Of a stretch of 64,000 nt of DNA, positions 44,961 through 55,326 are shown in pieces. The notes under the pieces were generated by a model, which ran no database searches, had not been told where the DNA came from, and saw only the letters and a program-made list of their open reading frames with translations. Each line of letters begins with the position of its first letter. Position 1 is the first letter of the stretch. Source of the stretch: Liriodendron chinense (lineage: Eukaryota; Streptophyta; Magnoliopsida; Magnoliales; Magnoliaceae); assembly GCA_003013855.2 (NCBI GenBank), contig ML058453.1:992001-1056000 (forward strand). Direction: 5' to 3'. The position numbers were made by a program, and so were the translations under genes.

Positions 44961-46265
44961 ATGTCTTCGATAGTAGGGATGGCATCTCTATCAATCCCCA
45001 ATCCTTCCCTCAATCTCTCATCTCTTAGGGTTTTAAAGACCGCTTCACATCAGATCCATCTCCCGCTGTCGAGAAATCACCCTCCTTTGATGACGACCGT
45101 TGATTTTCCGCCAACGACGACGATCCGGATGGGAGGTGGGCCCCGGACGTACCCCGGTGGGGTATCGAAGTGGCAGTGGAAGCGGATGCAGGCGAAGAAG
45201 GCGAAGCAACTCCTGAAGGCCCGTCTCTGTAGGGAGCGACAGATCTATGAGATGCGCAAGCGGACAGAGCTTCAGGCAGCGGTCTCAGAGCTTGAGCGGC
45301 CGTGGGAGATTGTTAAGAAGGCTCCTGCACTCTTCTCCGTGAAGGCCGATGAGCAGCTGAAGGTCCTGGCTGATCGGTTTCAGCGGCCTGGAGGGTACGA
45401 TCTCTGGTCTGAGAAAGACGGGCCACAGCTTTTTCATAGTCCTACGGATGGGCTCCCGTCGGCTAGGTTCTTTCCGAAAGGCGTTGTTCATAGCAACAAG
45501 CCTTATGGGAGGATTTCGGAGAATTCAGAGGATGAGAACAAATTGGGTCCTGCTGATTCGTTTGAGGGTGGGAGAAGAGGGGGGAGGAGATTGAGGCGGG
45601 CCTCAAATAGTAGTAACAGAGGCGGGTCGAATGGCAAAAGTGATGGCCAATCAAGGAGAGTTAGTCGAGTTACAGAGTGTGAGTTGGAGGAGCATGCAGA
45701 AGAAGAGAATACATCAAGAGTTTTGAATTCTAATAGTAGAAAAGATAACGTGATGAAGGGGAGAAGGGGTTCATATGATGGTCCCAATCGGAGGATTGTT
45801 GACAGGAGGAATTCCAAGAGGGATGATGGTTTGGAGACCAATGTCAATGGGGGATTCTATGGAGGGAGAGATGGAAATCGTACTTCATATGATCGGGCAA
45901 GAAAAGGTGGGAGTTGGCATCGGCATGAATTGGAGGAGGATTTATATGGGTTGGATTCGGAATGGGTGTCCATTGATAAAGAAGTGAGTACGAGGACTGA
46001 TTTTGTCGGCAATGGTAGAAACAACAGTAGCAGTCGCCGACTCAATGCATGGAAATCAGAGAAGTTATATGGGTCGGATTTAGAAGGAGTCTTGTTGGAT
46101 GAAGAAGAGAAGCAGAGTGTTCCTTTCACAAGCAGTCATCAATCCTATGTAAGGAAATCAGATGGTCTTTATGTATCAGATTCAGAATGGGGCTCCATTC
46201 ATGAAGACAACATTGAGAAGATTCCATTGATAGGCAATGAGAGAGACATTGGAAGAAATCGTTGA
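44961..46265 (+). CDS. predicted plastid protein, N-terminal part; probably truncated gene
   Basis: A 434-codon frame. The first ~55 residues are rich in Ser, Leu and Pro with almost no acids, which suits a chloroplast transit peptide. Residues ~68-180 form a conserved-looking block (KWQWKRMQAKKAKQLLKARL, ELERPWEIVKKAPALFSVKA, LPSARFFPKGVVHSNKPYG). After that it is low-complexity and rich in Arg, Ser, Asn and Gly, with loose ~40-residue repeats of the type YGLDSEWVSID. The block reminds me of the N-terminal extension of plant DEAD-box RNA helicases of the RH26/RH33 kind, but I am not certain. No helicase domain follows in the window. The frame stops at TGA 46263-46265, yet the same frame stays repeat-like beyond it. 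Start: first ATG; a second in-frame ATG is 6 codons on. Confidence 0.7.
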   Translation: MSSIVGMASLSIPNPSLNLSSLRVLKTASHQIHLPLSRNHPPLMTTVDFPPTTTIRMGGGPRTYPGGVSKWQWKRMQAKKAKQLLKARLCRERQIYEMRKRTELQAAVSELERPWEIVKKAPALFSVKADEQLKVLADRFQRPGGYDLWSEKDGPQLFHSPTDGLPSARFFPKGVVHSNKPYGRISENSEDENKLGPADSFEGGRRGGRRLRRASNSSNRGGSNGKSDGQSRRVSRVTECELEEHAEEENTSRVLNSNSRKDNVMKGRRGSYDGPNRRIVDRRNSKRDDGLETNVNGGFYGGRDGNRTSYDRARKGGSWHRHELEEDLYGLDSEWVSIDKEVSTRTDFVGNGRNNSSSRRLNAWKSEKLYGSDLEGVLLDEEEKQSVPFTSSHQSYVRKSDGLYVSDSEWGSIHEDNIEKIPLIGNERDIGRNR

Positions 46266-46340
46266 TTTGATGCAGGCAAGTCCGAGGAGGATTTACATGG
46301 TTAGGATTTGCAACATGGCCCTATGAATAGAGAAGAAAGG
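46266..46340 (+). pseudogene. decayed continuation of the coding repeat
   Basis: In the same frame as 44961-46265, the sequence after the TGA reads FDAGKSEEDLHG, then TAG, then DLQHGPMNREER, resembling the YGLDSEW repeat upstream. It ends at GAAGAAAG followed by GTGCGAG, a reasonable splice donor. Two single-base stops (one matches CGA to TGA, one TTG to TAG) would explain the early end. The common part with duplication copy A starts at this same place. Confidence 0.5.
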
Positions 46341-47457
46341 TGCGAGTTTGGGATGTGAGGATGAAGGTGCATGGGCACTTTATCCATGGTTGCTTGACAA
46401 ATCATGCAAGTCAATGCAGACATGGAAAAGATTTATAGGCCATTGTTGGTTGAGGGGGAAGTGGGTAGTTTAATTACAATCAACCATCCACAGTGGGGCA
46501 AAGGTAATTGATTGCAGTGGAATCATCAAATCTATAGCTTAAATACCTTACCTGCTGGTGTGCTCCGAACCCAACTCTTGATCATGTATTTTCTTAGTTC
46601 CTAGAAATGGTAGTTATATGGATGAGTAGAAAATTAGCCATTGTATGGTTGGAATTGCTTCGGAATCAAGAGATATAACTAATGTGGATGGTTGATAAGT
46701 TCCTGTGAATATAAATCTGTCCTTAATCAGTGTATACTATTTTTTGTTTTGCTCCAGAAAACCAATTTTAGTTGTGGACAGGCTTTGTTGAATTGTCTAT
46801 TACATGCTGTGGATTTGTTTTGGTAATTTATACCATGTTATAGCTAACTTGGCTGGTTTTAAATCTAGTTTGCAATGTGCTATAATTGAGTTGTGAACTG
46901 AGGATTCGAGTGGCCATTGCATGTGAACTGGGGATTCCACTAGCCATTGCATGTTAATGTTGAGATGGTAGACTAATTTTGGAACATTCTTTTACAGAAT
47001 GTAGTTGGGTTGTTGACTTATTATTTATAATAGCTTACACCATGTGCTAGATGAATTGTAGGTCTAGGTTGACTTGTAGAATAGCCTATCACATTATAGC
47101 CTGCACACAAGTCGTGAACATTCTGTTTGATGAAGAGAGAGAACAGAAACTCAGTGATGTATCCTAGCACACATGATGTGGAAGGACCCTCCAAATTGCA
47201 GTTGAGTTTCTTACAAGCTCAAGTTCAATGTAACAGCAATTGCAATTTCAAGCCTAGGCCTTGATATGAATGCTAAGGGCCTGTTTGGATTTGTGGAAAG
47301 AGCGGGAAAGGAAATTGTATTTCCCGAGAAACCTTATTTCAATGGAAGTGTGAGAAAGGAAATATACTATTTCTCATGTTTGTTTGTAAACAACATTTTC
47401 TCAAGAAAATTGTGGTCTATTTTCAAATCATATGTTTGGCAAAATAAAATTTTCTTT

Positions 47458-47715
47458 GGACCCCACCATTTATCCACGTCGTCCATCCATTTTGCCTACT
47501 CATTTTAGGGCATTAGCATAAAAATGAAGCATATCCAAATATCATGTAGACCATACAAGGGTAAACAGTGGTGGTTGAATGCCCACCATTAAAAACTTTC
47601 TATGGTGTGGTCCACCTGAGATTTGGATCTACCTCGCTTTTGGGTTCATGTCCTAAAATAAGTTGGAAAAATAGACAGACAGAATAGATAAAACACATGC
47701 ATCATGATAAGTCCA
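47458..47715. mobile_element. foldback MITE fragment in the Tourist-like element
   Basis: Arms with GACCCCACCATTTATCCACG, GTCCATCCATTTTGCC and, on the other side, ATAGACAGACAGAATAGATA with CATCATGATAAGTCC. Shortened, poorly conserved copy of family 1. Confidence 0.6.
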
Positions 47716-47807
47716 TAATTTTTTCAGCACCGACTTGCACTACAGGGTTACCAATGAAAAGAGGAAGCTCATTAGCTGCCGCCCTAGCCTCACCCAAGAC
47801 GATGAGG

Positions 47808-48258
47808 CCTTTATTGTGGGGCCCACTTTGATGATATTCTATATCCACGCCATCCCTCTGTTTTTTCATATCACTTTAGGGTAGAATTCCAAAAAAAAAA
47901 AAAAACAAAGCAGATCAAAATCTTAGGTGGACCATGCAATAGGAAATAATGATGACTGATCATTAAAAACTTCTTGTGGGCCACAAAAGTTTTGGATCAT
48001 GGTGATATTTGGCTTTTATCTTCATACAAGATTACGTGACCTTGTCAACAGTTTGGATGGAAAATAAACATTATGGTTGGCCCTAAGAAGTTTTTAATGT
48101 TGGGGTGTTCAATCACCACTGTTTCTTGTAGTATGGTCCACTAAGATTTGAATCTGCTTCACTTTTGGGTTCATGCACCAATGATCTAAAAAAAAGTATG
48201 GACGGCATGGATATAGATAACATACATCAAGGTGGACCATGGTAAGGGGTTCACTGTC
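47808..48258. mobile_element. foldback MITE (subfamily with CCTCACCCAAGA ends)
   Basis: Left end CCTCACCCAAGACGATGAGG with GTGGGGCCCACTTTGATG; right end CATCAAGGTGGACCATGG with CTGTCTTGGGTAATGC. Same subfamily as 37606-37940. Confidence 0.65.
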
Positions 48259-48539
48259 TTGGGTAATGCAAAGTCGCGCTTAATTCACTTCAGAGAGAAC
48301 GTAGGAAAGGAAACTTGATTTCTTAGGGGTGTAGGTAAGAAAATAGAAAGACAATTTTGAAGGAGATTTGGCTGCGTGGGAAATTGGATTTCCTTTCCTT
48401 TCCTATAATTTTGGTGTTCACAAACAGGGGAAATATGGTTTCTCGAGAAACCCTATTTCCTTTCCCACCATTTCACTAAATCCAAACAGGGCCTAAGGAA
48501 ATTACTGTTTCATAATTTTCCCTTCATTCGAGAAGTAAT

Positions 48540-48998
48540 TATGTCCCCTGTGCTTAAGAATTGAAGAGTCAGTGAATCACCTTCTGTTGCGGTGCCCATT
48601 TGCTAGCGAAGTCTGGTGCAGTTTTTTTGGCCTCTTTTGGGGTTTAATGGGTTTTTTTCTTCTACAGTTGAAGAATCTCCTAGCCCAGTGGCATGGAGGT
48701 GGAGTTGGGAAGAAGGGTCGATTGATTTGGAGATTAGCGCTTCTAGTGGGTCTTTGGTGCATTTGGTTAGACAGGAACAACAGATGTTTTAAAGATTCTT
48801 CCAGGGATGCGAAGTCTAGTCTTCCGTATGGCGTGGTCTCTTATCTCGGGTATGGGTGGCCTGTGTCTGGCAAACTTAGAGATTGTTCCCTCTCCAGTAT
48901 GGATTGGTCGTCTTTTTTATTTTCAGTTTCCTTTGTATTCTTTTGCGGCTTGCCGTTTTCTTAATAAAATTTCTGTTACCCATAAAAAAAAAAAAAAT
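48540..48998 (+). pseudogene. 5'-truncated L1-type LINE in copy B
   Basis: Begins in the zinc-finger strip CPLCLRIEESVNHLLLRCPF and runs through WHGGGVGKKGRLIWRLALL to a stop near 48962, then TTAATAAAATTTCTG and about 14 A residues. The frame is nearly intact, so it is young. The flanks do not match each other. Compared with copy A about 38 target bases are missing, so the insertion was accompanied by a small target deletion. Confidence 0.8.
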
Positions 48999-49040
48999 CA
49001 GTAGTTCCAGATTAGCTTTTGCATCATAGTTGAGTCATTA

Positions 49041-50517
49041 AATTGAGGAGAACAAGTGAATAAACTTAGTTGAGCTGTTTGGTGTAGCGGATCCGTCGTG
49101 TGTCTGCTTTCAAAATGCCTGATATGATGATGCTTCAGTGCCATATATGAAAATGCAAAACATTTAATATTCAAATGTAAAGATAAGAAAGCTGGAAGTA
49201 CACGATCTACGGGGAAAAAAATTACTTGGTTAATTAGGCATTGATACTGTAAAACATGACATTTGGAAACCCATCCTTGGCATACACACACACACACACA
49301 CACACACAGTATATTAAGTACTGAGTAGAAGTTTGTGTGCATGTAGAATAAAATACACAATCAGTATATAAATGCAGAAAATATATGTCGATCCCTAAGG
49401 GGTAATTTGGTCTTAATTTTTTTTGTTGCGTGTCTCTTAAAAATATCTTTAGTGACCATATAATTGTTATTTGGAGTGGGCCGTTAATTTGGGGGCAGTG
49501 ATATCATATTCCTATAAACAACACCAAAAGAAAAAAAAATGTTTTGTTTCTTGCTTAACCGGTGGGTTGACTTGTGTCTAAGACAACAATTTAGAAAAAC
49601 AAGAGGACGTCTCCTAAAAATCATAAAATATACTAGAGTTATGTCTAATCACTTTACACTCCTCTGTTTTGGGAAGTACAGGCACAGGTAAACTACCCAG
49701 AGAAATATGCTTGTATTTATCTTATCCTGATGTGCCATTTAAAGTTAGGGTATATTAAATAACATGATCCTTTCAATGGTTCCATTGGAGGGATGAACAA
49801 TGTCAGAATCAGTGCTCAACCCTGGGTGGGCTTGGCTACTTGAAGCACAGATTTGAGAACCTCAGAAAGGTTTCATTTTATACATGGGTGTAATTGAAGG
49901 AAGGTTAACAGTGATGTGGAACGTATGCAACTCTCCCATGCATTGAGACCATCAACACTGCTACTCCAATGCAGTTGGCCTGTTCACTCTCACACTGTAC
50001 TCGGGCAATATAGCCTTTGCTGTCTTCACTCTCTAGTGATGGGGTTGTCCATCCTTTGATTATTGGAAACTAAGTTTTGCAGAAGCTGGAAAGTGTATCA
50101 CAAATATACGAGTCTTTCTATATAGATAGCCTGCTGTTAGCAAAGTTTTTCAGTCTCATGTATTGACGGGACATGTTACTTGTGAGCCATTTTCCTTCTA
50201 GTTTACAACTTAGGAGTAGATTTTGTGAGTATAATTTTTGGAACCTTACCTTGATGGCGATACTATCTGTGATTTTATTACTCAGGAACATTCCATATCG
50301 TCTACAGCTTTTCAAACTATGAGGTTGGATGACTTTGAGATTCAAGATAATTTGAAGCTTTTCAGACTCTGGGATTGATTAGGGGTAACCTCTCTTTGAC
50401 ATGACTGTATTGAACACAGAAAACTCACGGAGTTAACTAAGCTTGTTCTAAGGATTTGGGTTGAGGGGATAGCTCAGTCGTATGGGAAAAAAAATCAGAA
50501 GAAAAGACTCGGAAAAC
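49041..50517. other. intergenic, no gene seen
   Basis: Contains an (AC)n run at 49284-49308. The rest has no domain-bearing frame or element termini. A frame at 50118-50345 on the minus strand shows no family resemblance. Confidence 0.4.
49284..49308. repeat. (AC)n microsatellite
   Basis: Uninterrupted AC dinucleotide run of 25 bases. Confidence 0.95.
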
Positions 50518-50689
50518 TCTGAAAGTAAAAGAAATAAAAAACAAAATACATCATAAGATCTTCAAACTTTGAAGTCGGAAAGCGTAGTCAAGCTCTCAAT
50601 GTATTTTGAGTTTATCGGGTTTGGACCCTCATTTATAGCGCTGTCAGTGGGATCCAGAGACAACCAAAGTATCCAACTAGGTTTTGATG
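50518..50689 (+). repeat. flanking direct repeat, left copy
   Basis: From CTGAAAGTAAAAGA to ATCCAACTA, aligned with 58835-59001. Shared words include AGATCTTCAAA, TTTGGACCCTCATTT and ATCCAACT. It stops at the left target duplication of gypsy element E1. Confidence 0.65.
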
Positions 50690-50840
50690 TAGGACGGTCC
50701 AATTATGATGCATGCATGTGATCATAGATAATCTAGCGGAATAACATAAGCAATAACAATTAAACACTCAACATTCATCATCATAATTAAGGAAATAAGA
50801 AGGAACATATGCAATAATGTGGGCCATCATCACAACCACG

Positions 50841-51847
50841 TGTTGGGTTTTTTCAAAATAAAAGAAGTTTTTTTTTTATTTTAAATGAAAATGTGGAAGG
50901 AAGGTTGTGGCTTTTGGAATTGTTGGTGACCATTCATTTGAGAATGGTGGATGACTCTTGGTAAATGGGGCATCTCTTAAATTCGAATTCAAAGTGAAAA
51001 GATACCATTAATGGTGAAAGGATGCCATTAATGAAGAGACACCACCTTGAAGAAGCATGTATATGTGAAAGGGTATGTGCTTTTTCATGAAAATGATCTT
51101 AAAGCAACTTTAAAGGGTCTATATAAACCCATCTTTGGGTCAATCCGAATCACAACAACAAATCCAAAATTTCTTCTTCTTCTTCTTATTCTCCACTTTC
51201 GTTTTTGGGTAGTTTTTATAAATTTATAATTTTTCAGGCGGTAAACTGCAAACAATTTTTCAGGTAGTAAACTGCAAACAGTTTTCAGGGAGTAAATTGT
51301 AACAGCACAGAAGTTAGGGGTGTATGCTGCAGAAGTGTGTTCGGGGTGTGGTTTTTCAGTTTTGCAGGCCGAAGCCCACATTTCTCCGATCTTGGAGAAG
51401 AGGCTTATTGTATCTTGGAGGCGGATTTGTTGTAACCCTCTTGCAAACTGGTTTAATCATCGGTAGGGTGCGAATATCACCTTTAAGATAGCAACATTGT
51501 AATGCACCTTAAGTTTATCTTTAAGTAAACTTTTCTCTTCTTTCCGCCTCAACTATAACAATTAGGTCTATATAGAGTCTCAAGGGATATTAAAGACTCA
51601 TTTTCATGAAAGAGCACATGCCCTTTCACATATACATGTCTCTTCAAGGTGGTGTTTTTTCATTAATGGCATCATTTCACCGTTAATGGTATCTTTTCAC
51701 TTTGAATTCGAATTTAAGAGATGCCTCATTTACCAAGAGTCGCCACCATTTTCAAATGAATGGTCACCAATAATCTCCAAAGCCACAACCTTCCTTCCAC
51801 ATTTTCATTTAAAAAAAAAAGTTCTTTTATTTTGAAAAAATCCAACA
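50841..51847. mobile_element. TG...CA foldback element with ~265-bp inverted repeats
   Basis: Starts TGTTGGGTTTTTTCAAAATA and ends TATTTTGAAAAAATCCAACA. CCACG lies on both sides (50836-50840 and 51848-51852). The 5' LTR of the same host element shows the empty site (CTACGTAG). The left 265 bases and the right 265 are near-perfect inverted copies. The central ~470 bases hold TATATAAACCC and a repeated GGTAGTAAACTGCAAACA phrase. Target size and TG...CA ends suggest LTR-retrotransposon integration, but LTRs are not normally foldback. Non-coding. Confidence 0.8.
51116..51590. other. central unique part of the foldback element
   Basis: Has TATATAAACCC at about 51120, a (TTC)n run, three near-copies of CAGG(C/T)(A/G)GTAAACTGCAAACA at 51235-51300 and a CTTTCCGCC stretch near 51540. 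This would suit the promoter and U5 part of an LTR. No frame of note. Confidence 0.5.
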
Positions 51848-52502
51848 CCACGTAGTTTGGATTTCAAATATTGTGTGGAATGGATCTGGTGAGGGATGAA
51901 ACCTCTCGATCTTGCATGGTTATGATCCAATCGTGCAATGTGATTCACTAGTCCGGGAGATCAAAGGATTTCTCGGATTAGGGAATTAAAAATCTGAGAA
52001 AGTAGAGTTTTGAATCAATATTCTTAGATTTGGGTTGTAGAGAATGTGAGAAAATAGGTTTAGAAGAAAGAATGAAGATTGGAATTACATTAGAAGAAGA
52101 AACTTGGAAGAAAGAAGGAAGAAGAGAGAGAGAAGAGAGAAGAGAGGAATCCACCAAGAGAAGAGAGGAGGGAACCAAAAGGCTATTTTTATTCGTTTAT
52201 TCAATAATCAACTAACTAAAATCGTTTTAGGGCTTAACCCTTTAAATAAACACTAAGGGTGCGTTTGGTAAAACTTAATTTCGAACTTATTAATGAAAAA
52301 TGCTATTTTTAGTGATTTTGGTAATTCAGATCGTTTGGTAACAAAAAGACATTAAGTACTTAATTGTAAAAATCACTTAAAATTTAAGGTTTTTTTTCAG
52401 CCACCGCGACTTGACTTAAAACTTATGATGGAATGCGGTAAGTGATTTTGAATTAGATTTTTTTTAAATGACAACTTTGCCCTCTTTCCAACTCCCGTGT
52501 AA

Positions 52503-53030
52503 GCTTTCAACGAGCACTTGTACACCATAGGAATCGTGTTGACATGTAAAAGTTCTTTGGGCCTCATCACGATGTATGTGTTATATCCACACCGTCCATC
52601 CATTTTTTCAAATCATTTTAGGGCATAAGCCAAAAAATGAGGCAGACCTAAATCTCAAGTGGACCACACCATAAAAACCTGTAGGGGATAATGACTCCCC
52701 CGTTGAAACCTTCCTAGGTCCCACCGTGATGTTTGTCTGCCATTAAATCTGTTCATAAGGTCAAATAGACCAGGATGAAGGGAAAACACAAATACCAGCC
52801 TAATCCAAAACTTCTGTGGCCCTAAGAAGTTTTCAATGATAGGAGTGCAATTCCTACTATTTTCTATGTTGTGGTCCACTTGAGCTTTGTATTTGCCTCA
52901 TTTTTGCTATTATACCCTAAAATGACCTGAAAAAATGGATGGACAGTGTGGATATAACACACATCACGGTGGGGCCCAAAGAACTTTGTCATGTGAACAT
53001 ATTACTGACTGAGGTGCCACGTTCTACGAC
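52503..53030. mobile_element. foldback MITE, family 1 (copy in Tourist-like element)
   Basis: Left arm with ATCACGATGTATGTGTTATA and CACACCGTCCATCCATTTTT; right arm with ATGGATGGACAGTGTGG and CACATCACGGTGGGGCCC. Well-preserved internal GAGGCAGACC / TTTGCCTCA pair. Confidence 0.75.
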
Positions 53031-53049
53031 ACCCAATCCTAGTAATATG

Positions 53050-53440
53050 GGCGGATAAGCTGGTAAACCAGCTATGAGGTGAATGGGTGTTTCCCTATCT
53101 GTGGAGCCCACATCGATGTATGTGTTGTATATCTAAGCCGTCCATTAGTTTTTTCAGATCATTTTAGGCCATGGTCCAAAAAATGAAACAAATCCAAATC
53201 TCAGGTGGACCATATTAAAGGAAATAATGGTGAATGAATGCCCGCCATCAAAAACTTTCTTGACATTTTTTTTTTCTTTTTTTTGTGGTGTCATCCACTA
53301 GAGCCTTAGCTTTGCCTCATTTTTGGGCTTATGCCTAAAATGATTTGACAAAATGGATGGATTGTGTGGATATATAACAATACATCATGGTGGGGCCCAC
53401 AGAATTTTCCACGCCAACATAGACCAACTATGGTGAATGG
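53050..53440. mobile_element. foldback MITE, family 1 subfamily copy
   Basis: Left arm with GGAGCCCACATCGATGTATG; right arm with ATACATCATGGTGGGGCCC. Its middle is shortened in comparison with other copies. Confidence 0.65.
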
Positions 53441-53454
53441 TATAGTGGTTTTGG

Positions 53455-54085
53455 TGTCACGACTAACACGTTAATGGGTGTTGCCCTATGGCCCACCTTT
53501 GTGTATGTTTTGGTATCCAAGCTGTCCATTAGTTTTTCCATATCATTCTAGGGCATCATCCAAAAAATGAAGTAGATCCAAGTCTCAGGTGGACCACACC
53601 ACAGAAAAGTAGTGTGATCGAATGCTTACCATTAAAAACTTCCTGAGACCCGCTGTAATGTTTTTTTGCCATCCAACTTGTTGATTAGGCCACACAGATA
53701 TCAACTTCATCCAAAACTTTCATGGCCCCAAGAAGTTTTTAACAATGGGCGTTCAATTACCACATTTTCTTGTGGTGTGGTCCACCTAAGATTTGAATAT
53801 GCCTCATTTTTGGGATCATGCCCTAAAATAAGCTGGCAAAATGGTGGGATGACATGCATTTAACATAGACATCAAGGTGGGCCATCTCATGGACATAATG
53901 AAGCTTTTGTGGCCCTAAGAAGATTCTAATGGTGGGCATTCAATTACCATTATTTCATGTGGTGTGGTCCCCTGAGATTTGGATTTACCTCATTTTTGGG
54001 CTCCTACTCTACATACAATAAGCCGACAAAATGATGGAATAGTGTTGATTTCATACATACAACATGGTGGGCCACATCATTTTTA
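53455..54085. mobile_element. foldback MITE, family 1 subfamily copy, right arm duplicated
   Basis: Left arm GGCCCACCTTTGTGTATG; two successive right-arm-like ends, CATCAAGGTGGGCCATC at 53868 and AACATGGTGGGCCACATC at 54060, with ATTTGAATATGCCTC / ATTTGGATTTACCTC before each. So the right arm is present twice. Confidence 0.6.
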
Positions 54086-55326
54086 GATAGGTATTCTTTA
54101 TATGTGTCTTGACTACGACCCATTAGCATTACTTCTAACAATGGTGGAATTATTTCTCAATAAATATGATGCTCTACCTAAGTATGGGTCATATCCCTAC
54201 GAGGGGAGTTTTATGATGCTCCATCTAAGTGTAGGTCATATTTTCAATTTCATCTATACAGAGGAGCCCATTGGTTTCATGATCAATAATATCGTCAACA
54301 TGGGCCCCAATGTGGATGGACCATGAAATAATAATTATAATAATAATAATAAATATTAGATGATCCTAATCTTTATATCAGTCTTTATCAATTAAATATA
54401 AGATGTCGTTGTGTTTCTCTTATTGGTTGTCCAATTCAAGGGCACCAATCGAATGATTATGATTATTCTATCAATAAGAATATGATACATAGCCCATTAA
54501 GTAAAGAATTATGTTTGAGACATGTATGTAAATTAGGCATAGATGTGCGGAATTGGTGGCATGGTGATAACACGTTTTGTCTCATGCTCTACATAGGATA
54601 GAAATTGAGACAATGGGGGCAAATTGACAAATTGTCAATTTTCAGACATTCATGGTTTGTATTCACCACACAGATTTTTGTGAAAAAAGTGCTCAATATT
54701 AGATATCAGGACTTTTTTCAGATAAATTACCAGGCAGATTTTTCAGTAGTTAGAAGTACTAAAATTCAGCACATTTAGTTTTCAGTATTTAAATTAATTT
54801 TCAGACTTCATTTTTCAGTTTACCAAACAGCACCTAACTAAGAAGGAAAAAGTCCAAACTACCCCTTATACTTAAGTAAAAATGAATTTAAAAAAAAAAC
54901 AAGTCGCGCGGTTGTCAGGCGCCCAATGGCAGTCCAAATAGTCCAGCGACTAAACAAAAAAATCAGATGAATTTCAGGCGCCCGACCTTGCCGACGGCCC
55001 AGAAGCGTCGGGAATCTGGATTTTTTGTTTTTCTGCCGACGACTCAGAAGCGTCGGGAATTTGTTGGAAAGCCGTCGGGAATCTGAATTTTCTGTTTTTC
55101 TGCAACACTTTGCCGATGGTCCAGAAACATCGAAAATCCGAATTTCTTATTCCGCTTACACGTCTTCCCATAGTGGGGCCTCTCAAGTGTCCCAAACCAC
55201 ATGTGTAAGGTCTTTGATGCTTCTCAAGTCGTCACGAACGATCCAAGGCCATCATTGAGCCAAAGAGATGCAAGTGTCGCTCGCCTCCTACGCTGATAAA
55301 CCCTAAAGGGCGTGATGTCCCCATCC

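Larger units (their letters stand above)
47277..48493. mobile_element. Tourist-like (PIF/Harbinger-type) element in copy B
   Basis: Left end GGGCCTGTTTGGATTT, right end reversed GGCCCTGTTTGGATTT (15 of 16). TAA flanks it at 47274-47276 and 48494-48496. Copy A shows the empty site GCTAAGGAAATT at about 39529. Inside the TIRs the arms continue as GGGAAAGGAAA / TTTCCTTTCCC. The middle is filled by two family-1 foldbacks. Confidence 0.9.
46333..49040 (+). repeat. segmental duplication, copy B
   Basis: Counterpart of 38398-39650. It begins just after the decayed coding repeat, at AGAAGAAAGGTGCGAG, so it may be part of the first intron of the truncated gene. It carries two insertions that copy A lacks: a Tourist-like element (47277-48493) and an L1 fragment (48540-48998). 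Outside them the match runs to 49040. Confidence 0.85.
52257..54834. mobile_element. Tourist-like element in the E1 3' LTR, carrying foldbacks
   Basis: Left end GGGTGCGTTTGGTAAAACT, right end reversed GGTGCTGTTTGGTAAACT. TAA flanks it at 52254-52256 and 54835-54837. The 5' LTR has the empty site TACTAACTAAG near 57972. Three family-1 foldbacks fill 52503-54085. Beyond these is AT-rich DNA with no transposase. Confidence 0.88.
50695..55326 (-). repeat. 3' LTR of E1, with two nested insertions
   Basis: Homologous to the 5' LTR when 50841-51852 and 52257-54837 are removed. Its 5' edge (55326) reads GGATGGGGACATC in place of TGATGCGGACATC, so it has two substitutions at the terminus. The pol reading frame continues past this edge into the LTR. 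A TATTTAAAG word near 52243 is the likely TATA box. Confidence 0.85.
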
